From positions 62,001-126,000 of the forward strand of contig NZ_AWNH01000105.1 of the NCBI RefSeq assembly GCF_000482245.1: a stretch of DNA of 64,000 nucleotides. Direction: 5' to 3'. The position numbers and the translations under genes were made by a program. Origin of the DNA: Leptolyngbya sp. Heron Island J (GTDB taxonomy: Bacteria; Cyanobacteriota; Cyanobacteriia; Phormidesmidales; Phormidesmidaceae). Each line of letters starts with the position of its first letter. Positions within the stretch are counted from its first letter, which is position 1. Of this stretch, positions 18,502-26,566 are shown piece after piece. A model generated the notes under the pieces. It was not told where the DNA came from. It did not search any database and worked only from the letters and a program-made list of their open reading frames with translations.

Positions 18502-20208
18502 CTAACCAACAATTCTGTCTTGTGTTGTCGCAGCGGCTCTAAAGACGCTCGTTATCAGTGTCCCGGTTGTAGCGGTTGATTCAATCCTAAAACTGCCCTG
18601 GTGTGCCTCTACAATTCGCTTGACAATTGCTAACCCTAATCCAGTTCCTGTGGATTTTGTGGTAAAAAATGGTTTTGTGAGCTTTGGCAGTATCTCTGGT
18701 GGGATCGGCGTACCGCCATTGTGAACCCGAAGATATACCTGCTCCGAGGTTGTTTCGAGAGAACAGGTTACAGAGTCTCCTGGCTGAATGGCCTCACAGG
18801 CATTACTCACCAGGTTAATCAAAACTTGTTTTAATTTGTCAGCATCGCCTTGGATGGTGATTTGCTCGGCTGTGGTGTTGAAGATAATGGTTCGATCGCT
18901 GGCAACAGGCTGTGCCCTGAGGATATCTAACACCTCCATGGTTAATTGAGTCAGGTTAACCGCTGTGGTTTTCAAATTTTGAGGTTTAGCATAAAGTAAA
19001 ATCTCATTGAGGAGAGATTCTAGCCGTTCAGCTTCAGAGGTGGCTAGATCCAGACGCAGAGCATTTCTCTCTGATAGTGCTGATTGGCGCAATGCTCCCA
19101 GGGCCATCTTGACAGTGGTAAGGGGATTACGGACCTCATGGACAATCATCGAGGCTAATTCCCCTACTTCAGCCAGGGCTGCCAGGGCTTGTTCAGCCCG
19201 TTTGCGATCGCTAATATCCCTGACAATCGCCACAACACAGACGCGGTTGGCAAACTCTAGGGTCGAGGCAGAAATTTCGGCAGGTACTACCTGACCAGAT
19301 TTGGTCAGACAGGTCAGTTGGTCTGTCCAACCTTGTCCATTTTTTAAGACGGATTCAGCAAAGGCTAATAGCTGCGGCATCTCTTGGGGATGAACGCTAG
19401 AAATATGGACGCTTTCTAGCAGTTCCTCACGGCTGTACCCCAACAATTGAGTGGACTGGGGATTAGCTTCTAAAATGCGATCGCTACTTGGATCAATGAC
19501 AAAAATAGCATCGTTCGAGGCATTAAAAATGCGCCGTAGCCGTTCTTCACTGTCCTGCAGTTGGGCATTCAGCCGAGTCAATTCAGCGGTGCGTTGGGCC
19601 ACCCGCTCCTCCAGTTCAGCATTGACCGTCATCAGCTCAGCCTGGGCCGCTCGTAGCTCCCGAGTGCGTTTAATGACTTCGGCTTCCAGGGATTCGTTAA
19701 ACTTCTGTTGTTGCTGCCATAGCTGGTGGTTATCGATGGCGGTAGCCGCTCGTTCGGCAAATAGTTCCGCCATGTTAATTAGCTCGGTGGAAAATATTTT
19801 TGGATGTTGGCTAAACGTACAGATGGTGCCAATGGTGGTGCCAGCAGCGGTGCGCAGGGGTACCCCTAAATAGGCGCGATAGCCCTCTGGACCCACGCCA
19901 TGGCTGGGATCGTCAATAAAATTCTCCACTGTCAGCGGACAGCCTGTGGTAAAGACTTTGTCAGTGAGGGTACCGTGCAACTCATAAATTTCGTCTGGAT
20001 TATCCCCCAGGTCAATGGTACTGGCTAAGATCCGTTCTGAATTCTCCCAGCACAAAGTCACCACGGCCCAATCTGTCCCCAAAATGCTCTGAACGCCCTG
20101 GGCTAAGCCATTTAGATAGTTGCTGAGGTTGCGATCGCGATAGCTTAAATTTGCCAGTACAGTAAGCGTTTGCTGAGCTAGAAAGTGCTCGGACTTAGCC
20201 ATAGTCAT
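18502..20208 (-). CDS. Sensor histidine kinase, GAF-PAS-HisKA-HATPase
   Basis: This 568-residue protein has no transmembrane segment. Domains in order: GAF (about 25-165), a coiled coil (about 165-225, Glu/Arg/Gln-rich), PAS (about 225-345, SNDAIFVIDPSSDR), HisKA (phospho-acceptor His in SMIVHEVRNPLTTV) and HATPase_c with N box NLVSNACEAI and G2 box GLGLAIVKRI. The G1 box is HNGGTPIP, lacking the usual Asp, as in its paralogue at 2-1525. GAF plus PAS suggests sensing of a small molecule, light or redox cue in the cytosol; no bilin-binding Cys motif of the phytochrome kind is evident. The two double-receiver genes downstream are the obvious candidate partners. Confidence 0.94.
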   Translation of the reverse strand: MTMAKSEHFLAQQTLTVLANLSYRDRNLSNYLNGLAQGVQSILGTDWAVVTLCWENSERILASTIDLGDNPDEIYELHGTLTDKVFTTGCPLTVENFIDDPSHGVGPEGYRAYLGVPLRTAAGTTIGTICTFSQHPKIFSTELINMAELFAERAATAIDNHQLWQQQQKFNESLEAEVIKRTRELRAAQAELMTVNAELEERVAQRTAELTRLNAQLQDSEERLRRIFNASNDAIFVIDPSSDRILEANPQSTQLLGYSREELLESVHISSVHPQEMPQLLAFAESVLKNGQGWTDQLTCLTKSGQVVPAEISASTLEFANRVCVVAIVRDISDRKRAEQALAALAEVGELASMIVHEVRNPLTTVKMALGALRQSALSERNALRLDLATSEAERLESLLNEILLYAKPQNLKTTAVNLTQLTMEVLDILRAQPVASDRTIIFNTTAEQITIQGDADKLKQVLINLVSNACEAIQPGDSVTCSLETTSEQVYLRVHNGGTPIPPEILPKLTKPFFTTKSTGTGLGLAIVKRIVEAHQGSFRIESTATTGTLITSVFRAAATTQDRIVG

Positions 20209-20229
20209 TCAATAATTGTCTGATAGATC

Positions 20230-20269
20230 AAACGCTGTGACCAAAACATAACGGCTGGCCACAGCGTTT
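20230..20269 (-). terminator. Hairpin after the small zinc-ribbon gene
   Basis: AAACGCTGTG at 20230-20239 pairs perfectly with CACAGCGTTT at 20260-20269, with a 20-nt loop. It lies 54 bp past the stop of the zinc-ribbon gene and just before the kinase start. There is no clear T tract, so it may be a rho-independent terminator of weak form or a leader hairpin. Confidence 0.45.
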
Positions 20270-20322
20270 GACTGTCTATGATACGGGAAACATCAAATCG
20301 ATAGTTTAAGCAGTTTCAGCTG

Positions 20323-20517
20323 CTAAGACACCGTTGCTGTTTCAGCTGTGTCTAAACTATCGAGCAAATCGCTGGCAGGTTTAGAGTTTTTATCAGTGAC
20401 AGATTGGAGATCTTCAGGAATTTCAAATCGACAGCTGCCACAGCGTAAATAAGCACCAGATTTACTAGCATGGCGTAGTAGTCGAACACCGCAGCAGGGA
20501 CACAATTCCATCAGCAT
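20323..20517 (-). CDS. Small zinc-ribbon protein
   Basis: This is a 64-residue protein from the ATG at 20517. That start is preceded by GAGG at a good distance, so it is preferred over the in-frame ATG at 20535. Two cysteine pairs, CPCCG and CGSC, lie about 20 residues apart and form a likely zinc ribbon, followed by an acidic, Ser/Thr-rich tail. Nothing else indicates function; similar small ribbons occur widely in cyanobacteria. It is upstream of the histidine kinase on the same strand, 114 bp away. Confidence 0.7.
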   Translation of the reverse strand: MLMELCPCCGVRLLRHASKSGAYLRCGSCRFEIPEDLQSVTDKNSKPASDLLDSLDTAETATVS

Positions 20518-20535
20518 AAAAAACCTCATCAACAA

Positions 20536-20854
20536 CAGCTTTATATCACCAAGTTTCTGCTAGTAGTCTAGACTACTGACAAAAAAATGGCAGGCATGTA
20601 TAAACTTTTGCCTAGCGGCATCCGTGACATTTCAATACTTTAGGCATGCCTGTGCCTAGTATAGAGATTTTGCACATATTGTCTTTAACATAACAAGTGC
20701 AACGACCCTCTTGCCATACCAGTGATCATAAAATCTGTCTGCCCTAAGCAAACCCCTATGGATACCCAGCTTTCAGGCAGATATATCCACAGGGGTTAGG
20801 AGGTGATTTGCTATATTGAAACGGTCTAAAAGATCACGTTATTTGCCGTTTTTG
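20536..20854. other. Intergenic region with overlapping inverted repeats
   Basis: This region lies between the attachment-family gene and the zinc-ribbon gene. AACCCCTATGGATA (20751-20764) pairs with TATCCACAGGGGTT (20784-20797) with one mismatch. A second pair, TCTGCC near 20738 and GGCAGA at 20776-20781, interleaves with it, giving a possible pseudoknot. No ORF is present. Confidence 0.5.
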
Positions 20855-21331
20855 CTACTTGACTGAGCGTTTGGGACTAGGCAACATCTGTTTACTGATT
20901 AAATATTTGTGGAGTTCGTGGGCATTTAAGCGACAGAGATCTTTCGCCAGTTCACTAGTAGTCATCGCTGATGGCACGTGATTGGGGACAGATTCGCGGA
21001 GATTACCCAGAATATGAGGTTCTGCCACCAGGATAAGATGTTGACTTGCCGTATTTTGGACAACAGCACCAATGTGTTGGACTACTTTATTGGCAAAGCG
21101 GCGGGTAATCTCTGTATCCTGTGTTGTTTTTTCGTGACGATTACCGTGGTGTTTACGGCCAATTAAATTGTTGCTAGCGCCTTTAGTCGCGATGGGCTTG
21201 TCAGCGTTATTCAAGCCGCTGTGCTCAGTTAAATGCGGGCCAGATTGCCCCTGATCAGAGAATTCAGCAGCTGCAAGGGTAAAAAATCGAGCGTGGGCAC
21301 CATCTACAACAGCAACGAGATAAGAGCGCAT
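20855..21331 (-). CDS. Host attachment protein family (AtsE-like)
   Basis: This 158-residue protein starts MRSYLVAVVDGAHARFF, the characteristic N-terminus of the family annotated as protein required for attachment to host cells. It also carries HEKTTQDTEITRRFA and LILVAEPHILGNLRES, typical of the fold, which resembles the eRF1 domain 2/archaeal release factor family. The attachment role is known from a plant-associated bacterium and should not be assumed here. It has no signal peptide and is probably cytosolic. Confidence 0.85.
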   Translation of the reverse strand: MRSYLVAVVDGAHARFFTLAAAEFSDQGQSGPHLTEHSGLNNADKPIATKGASNNLIGRKHHGNRHEKTTQDTEITRRFANKVVQHIGAVVQNTASQHLILVAEPHILGNLRESVPNHVPSAMTTSELAKDLCRLNAHELHKYLISKQMLPSPKRSVK

Positions 21332-21656
21332 ACACCAAATCCTAACTATTTGTATTGGGAATCACAGTTGATTCTAGCAGTGGATTTCTCCTGTCTTACT
21401 AACTCCTGGGGAAGTGTTAACAGGTTGATTGATTATCGTGATGTTTAGACATAATTCGTTTGGACACTACCTGTGGTGTTTTGATGAATTAGCTTTGCTG
21501 CTTAAACACTATCTGTAATTGTTGGTTGCACAAAAAAGTTGTCAATACTTTGGAAAAGTATATAGTTTTCCAGCTAACTTGTTGTGGGTTGAATTTTTCT
21601 GATTAAGATTAACTATAAAGAGCTGTTGTGAACACTTGTAAAAGCTTTAACAGCAT
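21332..21656. other. Divergent intergenic region
   Basis: This AT-rich region separates the attachment-family gene (minus) and the SH3 protein (plus), so promoters for both are expected. TATAAA at 21614-21619 is a possible -10 element for the plus-strand gene; no convincing -35 element is at the right distance. No ORF or RNA gene is seen. Confidence 0.4.
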
Positions 21657-21977
21657 ATGGTTACTCATTTAACGACTCACCTCTCTCAACTCCCAATGCG
21701 TCGTCGGGGCAAACAATGGGGGGGATTTATTCTCACGTTAATGGCTGTCTTGATGCTGGCGAGCCCGGCTCAAGCCCAGCGGACAAGGGTGATTCAGGCA
21801 CCGGCTCCCTACAACGCCTGTAATTTACGTAGCGCCGGGGGAATTCAGTATAGAGTGGTGGGGACGTTTCGGAATGGCGTTGCCGTCACTCTATTGGGTG
21901 AATCGGGACGCGGTTGGTATCGAGTGCAGGTGGGTGAGGAGATTGGCTGGATGGCACGACAGTGCTTAGGACTTTAG
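21657..21977 (+). CDS. Small secreted SH3-like domain protein
   Basis: This 106-residue protein has an N-terminal signal peptide (WGGFILTLMAVLMLASPAQAQ, cleavage expected after AQA). The start could be ATG 21657 or ATG 21696 (MRRRGKQWGG); the latter makes a more usual signal peptide, and neither has a clear ribosome-binding site. The mature part has two Cys residues and a bacterial SH3-like pattern (YRVVGTFRNGVAVTLLGES, GWYRVQVGEEIGWM). Such domains bind peptides or cell-wall material in the periplasm. Confidence 0.8.
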   Translation: MVTHLTTHLSQLPMRRRGKQWGGFILTLMAVLMLASPAQAQRTRVIQAPAPYNACNLRSAGGIQYRVVGTFRNGVAVTLLGESGRGWYRVQVGEEIGWMARQCLGL

Positions 21978-22080
21978 GAGTCTTCGGGTATTGAGCTATA
22001 TGTCTTAGACACAGTTAGACCGGGCGATGGTGTTTATAATATATGCTCGCGGTGATTAGGCGTTTAGATCGACTTTAGTC

Positions 22081-22473
22081 ATGAACTTTGATACGTTTAC
22101 CGAGTTTATTCAAAAAAGCTTTCGGGTTTCCCTAGGAGCCGCTGCATCTGCAGTTGAGGCTCTTCAAGATCCCCAGGCATCTGCTAACAAGTTTTCTGAC
22201 ATTGGTACAGACTTTGATCGGTTGACTGATGAGCTGGAGGTCAAGGGAGCCCTGACAGAGAAAGAAGCACGCGAGTTTGTCGATACTATTAGTAGCAATT
22301 TTGATGAACAGTGGCCTAATCCCTTTGCGCCATCATCAGCGAGCAATGCGACGGTCAATACGGTAGCTAAACCGGTAGCTGATAGCGGCATTCAAGCTGA
22401 AATTAAAGCCCTCACTGAACAACTGTCGGCAATTCGTCAAGAAATTGAACAGCTTAAGGCACAGGGATCTTAG
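22081..22473 (+). CDS. Conserved small protein with C-terminal coiled coil
   Basis: This is a 130-residue cytosolic protein. The first 80 residues are helical and amphipathic (FTEFIQKSFRVSLGAAASAV), followed by a Ser/Ala linker and a C-terminal coiled coil (EIKALTEQLSAIRQEIEQLK). The pattern is reminiscent of phasin-like or other small cyanobacterial helical proteins, but I do not recognise a defined family. A hexamer TATAAT at about 22036 may be its -10 promoter element. A strong terminator lies downstream at 22638-22674. Confidence 0.72.
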   Translation: MNFDTFTEFIQKSFRVSLGAAASAVEALQDPQASANKFSDIGTDFDRLTDELEVKGALTEKEAREFVDTISSNFDEQWPNPFAPSSASNATVNTVAKPVADSGIQAEIKALTEQLSAIRQEIEQLKAQGS

Positions 22474-22637
22474 ACGAAAACCTTGCTTACCAACTAGCCA
22501 TGGCTGCCAGGGAATTGGCTGTGGGGTAGAGCCCCTGAGGGGGTAACCACCTGAGCTAGGTTTTGATTGCAAGAAGTCTGATGATTAATATCTGGCGAGC
22601 TGAATGTTGCCAGAACACGAGTTGCCAAAAGCTTTAT

Positions 22638-22674
22638 AACCCTGAGGGCTAATGGTTAGCACCTCAGGGTTTTT
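22638..22674 (+). terminator. Rho-independent terminator
   Basis: AACCCTGAGG (22638-22647) pairs with CCTCAGGGTT (22662-22671), and an inner stem GCTAA/TTAGC extends it with a 3-nt loop. A run of five T follows immediately. It lies 165 bp past the coiled-coil gene and before the next membrane-protein gene. Confidence 0.85.
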
Positions 22675-22756
22675 GTTGGGTCCTTTGCGAAATTGCTAGC
22701 TGTCGATGTGTAGCCATTACAGGAGTATTCCTGAATGTTATTCCGGTAGGCATCAC

Positions 22757-23440
22757 ATGAAGCACTTTGCGGTTTTGATTCATTTGTTGCGCGATCGCAA
22801 CCAGTTTCTTGAAGACATTCGCCATGATGTCAAACTGGAGCGCAAAATCTTTTCATTACTAGTAGTCAGCTGTATCTTCTTTGGCATTTATGGTGCCATT
22901 ATCGGTTCATCCAGCAGCTTGCTTCAGATGATCGCATCGGCCATTAAGCTGCCTGCTCTCTATTTACTGACCCTCGGCATTTGTCTGCCAACCCTGTACT
23001 TTTTCGATATTCTCTTTGGTTCGAAGCTAAATTTTCGCCAATACAGCGCCATGCTAATGACCACGGTAGCGGTTATCAGTGTGCTGCTGTTTAGCTTTGC
23101 GCCAGTGGTGCTATTTTTCTTAATCTCAATCCAAGGCTATAACTTCTTTTTACTGCTCAATGTGGCGGTCATGGGCCTGACCGGGGTGATTGGTGTGCGG
23201 ATGTTTTATCAGGGCATGCGCCAAGTGGTTGGACCAGATGCAGCTGGCAGTCGGCTGCGCAACCGTTTATTGCTAGGTTGGCTGGGGCTATATGCGCTGG
23301 TGGGGTCTCAACTCGGATGGACTCTGCGCCCCTTTTTCGGAGCGCCCAATGAGCCGTTTCAGGTATTTCGCCCAGAAATTGAAGGGAATTTCTATGCCCA
23401 GATTGTAACCAGTCTAGGGTCGCTGTTGGGATTGCAGTAG
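22757..23440 (+). CDS. Integral membrane protein, Yip1-like
   Basis: The start ATG at 22757 gives MKHFAVLIHLLRDRNQFLED, with AGG about eight bases upstream; an upstream in-frame start at 22706 would add 17 atypical residues. The 227-residue protein has about five to six transmembrane helices. An opening segment rich in Arg and Asp precedes them, like Yip1-family or related cyanobacterial proteins. The function is not known. It precedes another membrane protein gene by 25 bp, so the two are probably co-transcribed. Confidence 0.8.
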   Translation: MKHFAVLIHLLRDRNQFLEDIRHDVKLERKIFSLLVVSCIFFGIYGAIIGSSSSLLQMIASAIKLPALYLLTLGICLPTLYFFDILFGSKLNFRQYSAMLMTTVAVISVLLFSFAPVVLFFLISIQGYNFFLLLNVAVMGLTGVIGVRMFYQGMRQVVGPDAAGSRLRNRLLLGWLGLYALVGSQLGWTLRPFFGAPNEPFQVFRPEIEGNFYAQIVTSLGSLLGLQ

Positions 23441-23465
23441 GCATGGCAGAGGTGAGTAGTAACTA

Positions 23466-24158
23466 GTGAGTAGTGCCAATCTTGATAGTCTGCGGATTAC
23501 AAACCGTGATTTGGACGAGCTAACAGGTCTGGATATTAGCGATTTATCAATGGGGTGGGCCACTCGGCTGTCCGTGTTTCAGCGTCCTCGGCTGCGCTGG
23601 GCCTGGTTGATAAATCAAGGACTGATACTGACGGTGGCGCTGGTGCTATGGTTGCCAGCTAGCTTGGTGATCAGTCGCAATCTGGCCCAGCAAACGGTTG
23701 GGGCATTTGTTGGCGTAGGAGGTGCGATCGCAACCACCCTCGCCTATGGCAGCTACGGCATTTATAAAGGGCAACAGCTCAAAATCCTCAGCCATTTACT
23801 CGATGAAGTGGATCGCTTTAACGAGATGATCAAGGCAGTTGAAATTTTAGAAGAGTTACGTCAGGCCGATCACACCTCCAAACGGCTGTCATTGGAGAAT
23901 CCAGACGCGGTTAAAGAAGCTCTGCACCTGACCCGCGAGAGCTTGGTTTGTGGTCTGATGAGCGATAAAATCATGCGCAAACACCAGCGATTTATTGCCC
24001 GCCGTCACGAATTATTTGCCAGCATAGAAACAAATTTATCGAGCCTGCAGGCTCTTCAGGCTACAGAAATGGCCGGGGATTATGGGCAATTACTCAATGA
24101 AGCCCTCCAGGTGGGAACCAGCGTTCATCAAGAACTAAGCAACAAGCAGAGTGACTAG
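23466..24158 (+). CDS. Conserved membrane protein, two helices plus helical domain
   Basis: This 230-residue protein probably starts at GTG 23466, within a small direct repeat (GTGAGTAGT at about 23453 and at 23466). A GTG start inside a repeat makes the exact start uncertain. Two adjacent transmembrane helices lie at about residues 47-90 (LINQGLILTVALVLWLPASL and VGVGGAIATTLAYGSYGIY). The rest is a charged helical cytoplasmic domain. I do not recognise a characterised family. It is likely in an operon with the preceding membrane protein. Confidence 0.75.
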   Translation: MSSANLDSLRITNRDLDELTGLDISDLSMGWATRLSVFQRPRLRWAWLINQGLILTVALVLWLPASLVISRNLAQQTVGAFVGVGGAIATTLAYGSYGIYKGQQLKILSHLLDEVDRFNEMIKAVEILEELRQADHTSKRLSLENPDAVKEALHLTRESLVCGLMSDKIMRKHQRFIARRHELFASIETNLSSLQALQATEMAGDYGQLLNEALQVGTSVHQELSNKQSD

Positions 24159-24320
24159 TCGGGTATGCTGATTTAGTCAATCCATTGCAAACTGATATAG
24201 TCTGCTCAGCAAGTAGATGAAGTTTAGTGGATAATATTCACACATTTCTGTTGTAACTTTAGCGTATGGAAGCACCTGCCCATTATGGGTTTAAAGGGCT
24301 TCAAAGGTCATCCTTAACCT

Positions 24321-25646
24321 ATGAGAAAAACATTCGTCCTCGATACCAATGTGCTTTTGCACGACCCTAAAGCTATTTATCGCTTCGAGGAGAATGACGT
24401 CATTTTACCGATTGCCATTATTGAAGAACTGGATCGGTTCAAAAAGTCACTGGACGAAACCGGACGCAATGCCCGTCAAGTATCGCGCGCCTTGGATCAA
24501 TTACGAGGTCAAGGCAGCCTCACCGCAGGAATTTCTCTAGAAGGGGGAGGCAAGCTGATCGTCTCCCTCTGCCATCAAGAAACCCTGGCTTCACTCCCTT
24601 TAGAGCTAGAAGGAGATAAAGCTGACAACGAAATTTTAGCCGTTGCCCTAGAGCATAAACAGACCTGTCAGTGTCCAGTGGTGTTAATCAGTAAAGACGC
24701 CAATCTGCGGATCAAAGCCGATACCCTGGGTTTAGCAGCTGAAGATTATGAAACCGATAAAATTGACATTGATGATTTGTATTCAGGGACAGGGGAGCTG
24801 CTGGTGGATGCAGAACAGCTAACTCAGCTGTTTCGTGGTGGCAACTTGAATTTAGAAGGTAAGTTTTATCCCAATCAATCCCTGACGCTGATCGATGTAA
24901 ACAACCCGGCCCATACAGCCCTGGCTACGGTGGAGGGAGAATCTGGCCGCATTATCCCGCTACCCAAAGTGCCCTATGCAGGTATTTCACAGGTACACCC
25001 TCGAAATCGAGAACAAAAATTTGCATTAAATCTATTGTTAAATGACAACATTCCGTTGGTGACACTGGTGGGTAAAGCGGGTACCGGTAAAACCCTGCTG
25101 GCGATTGCTGCCGGGGTGCAAAAGGTTTCAGAAGAGAGACTTTATAGCCGTTTGCTAATATCCCGTCCGGTGGTGCCCATGGGGCGAGATATCGGGTATT
25201 TGCCAGGGGATGTCAATGAGAAACTGACCCCCTGGATGCAACCTTTGTATGACAATTTTGACCTGATTTTTGGCACTCAAGACCCAACTGGCAAACCTGC
25301 CCACTGGCGGCGAGGGCATGAGGAGCTGATGGAAATGGGGCTACTACAAATCGAGGCATTGACCTATATTCGTGGTCGCACACTTCCCCAACAGTTTTTG
25401 ATTGTTGATGAGGCTCAAAACCTCACCCCCCATGAAGTTAAAACGATTTTAACTCGCGCTGGCGAAGGGACCAAAATTGTGTTGACAGGGGACACCGCTC
25501 AAATTGATAACCCCTATGTGGATGCGGCTAGTAATGGGTTGACCTATGTGGTGGAGCGATTTAAACATGAACCGCTGGCAGGTCATATTCTGTTGACTCG
25601 CGGTGAGCGCTCAGCACTGGCTGAGAGAGCCACTGAGTTGCTCTAG
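24321..25646 (+). CDS. PIN-PhoH ATPase (PhoH2/YlaK-like)
   Basis: This is a 441-residue protein with an N-terminal PIN nuclease domain (about 1-150), with the acidic residues in FVLDTNVLLHDP and the helix IEELDRFKKSLDETGRNAR. It is joined to a C-terminal PhoH ATPase domain with Walker A GKAGTGKTLLA and Walker B FLIVDEAQN. This arrangement (PhoH2) is known to act as an ATP-driven RNA helicase/ribonuclease in other bacteria. It does not depend on the phoU gene 8 kb away. It is full-length with every expected motif present. Confidence 0.95.
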   Translation: MRKTFVLDTNVLLHDPKAIYRFEENDVILPIAIIEELDRFKKSLDETGRNARQVSRALDQLRGQGSLTAGISLEGGGKLIVSLCHQETLASLPLELEGDKADNEILAVALEHKQTCQCPVVLISKDANLRIKADTLGLAAEDYETDKIDIDDLYSGTGELLVDAEQLTQLFRGGNLNLEGKFYPNQSLTLIDVNNPAHTALATVEGESGRIIPLPKVPYAGISQVHPRNREQKFALNLLLNDNIPLVTLVGKAGTGKTLLAIAAGVQKVSEERLYSRLLISRPVVPMGRDIGYLPGDVNEKLTPWMQPLYDNFDLIFGTQDPTGKPAHWRRGHEELMEMGLLQIEALTYIRGRTLPQQFLIVDEAQNLTPHEVKTILTRAGEGTKIVLTGDTAQIDNPYVDAASNGLTYVVERFKHEPLAGHILLTRGERSALAERATELL

Positions 25647-25726
25647 CCACCTCAGAGTTCTTTGTCAGTGGTGGATAGCCAATGGGAAAGCTAGAATAGA
25701 TACGTTTGACCAGCTTTCGATTGATC

Positions 25727-26392
25727 ATGGCTATTCAGCAAGGCGACTACGAAAATCTGCTTGCCAGGTGCAGCGACTATCGAGGGGCATTGACCTTGCT
25801 GAAGCAGCATCGTCCCTATCTGGAAATGTTGCCCAGTATGCGACGGCCTCAGGAAAGTATTGTTACGATACCGCTACCTAATATCAGTGTTCGTCGCCTT
25901 GTCGAGCGTTCAACCGGGCCCATTAGCAAGCGGCGAGAGGTGGTATCTCTGCCCTGCGACCTGGTCATACTGATGTGTGACCCTGAGTGGAAGGTCAAAA
26001 CAGGTGTGGATGTGGTCCTGTTTATTCACCGACCCGATGAAGACTTTTCGGAATTGTTGTCTCGCTGGCGACAAACCCAGATATTACTGTCAGAAAACTA
26101 TGAGTGGTTAATGCCCATGCCCCATGAGCATCTGCTCAACGAGGGATCTGAGCGCCCCTATCCATTGTTTGTTACGTTTCCTCAAACTCCTGAACGAATT
26201 CTCCGTGGCCTGAATGGAGCAGAGTTGCCAGTGATTTTGTACACTCCCACGCTGTGGAGCGATCCGGAGCACCGGATGGAGTTGGTGGAAGCGCCTCAGT
26301 TTGAATCAGAAGAGTTGATCGATGATGGCGATGAAGCGCTAAGAGAGTGGGGCATTGATATTGAAGCGGCCGATGAGAGTGGAGAACTGTAG
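25727..26392 (+). CDS. Conserved hypothetical protein, DUF-type
   Basis: From ATG 25727 (MAIQQGDYENLLARCSDYRG) the protein has 221 residues. An earlier TTG at 25706 adds seven residues. It has no signal peptide or membrane segment, is rich in Leu, Pro and Glu, and ends in an acidic tail (EELIDDGDEALREWGIDIE). I do not recognise the family. It lies 80 bp downstream of the PIN-PhoH gene on the same strand. Confidence 0.72.
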   Translation: MAIQQGDYENLLARCSDYRGALTLLKQHRPYLEMLPSMRRPQESIVTIPLPNISVRRLVERSTGPISKRREVVSLPCDLVILMCDPEWKVKTGVDVVLFIHRPDEDFSELLSRWRQTQILLSENYEWLMPMPHEHLLNEGSERPYPLFVTFPQTPERILRGLNGAELPVILYTPTLWSDPEHRMELVEAPQFESEELIDDGDEALREWGIDIEAADESGEL

Positions 26393-26397
26393 AGGTT

Positions 26398-26487
26398 AGG
26401 GGACTGCACAAAAATCAAGTCCCAGTTTGAGGCTGCAGATGGGTGGATGAGTGATGGGGTAATGGGGTGCTTTTTAAGCGCAAGCGC
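26398..26487 (+). repeat. Dispersed intergenic repeat, copy 2
   Basis: Partner of the copy at 4033-4123, in the same orientation. It begins AGGGGACTGCACAAAAATC five bases after the preceding stop codon and ends AAGCGCAAGCGC. Such a position, directly after a gene end, suits a small repetitive element that inserts in intergenic DNA. Confidence 0.85.
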
Positions 26488-26536
26488 ATTAGCGTCTGGT
26501 CCTTGTAGATATCCCAGGTCGCAGGTGCCCTAATAT

Positions 26537-26552
26537 ATGGGGGGCCCCCCAT
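26537..26552. repeat. 16-bp perfect palindrome
   Basis: ATGGGGGG (26537-26544) followed directly by CCCCCCAT (26545-26552). With no loop, it may be a protein-binding site or form a cruciform. It lies 15 bp upstream of the TTG start of the GT39 gene. Confidence 0.8.
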
Positions 26553-26566
26553 TCAGAGTTTGACGG

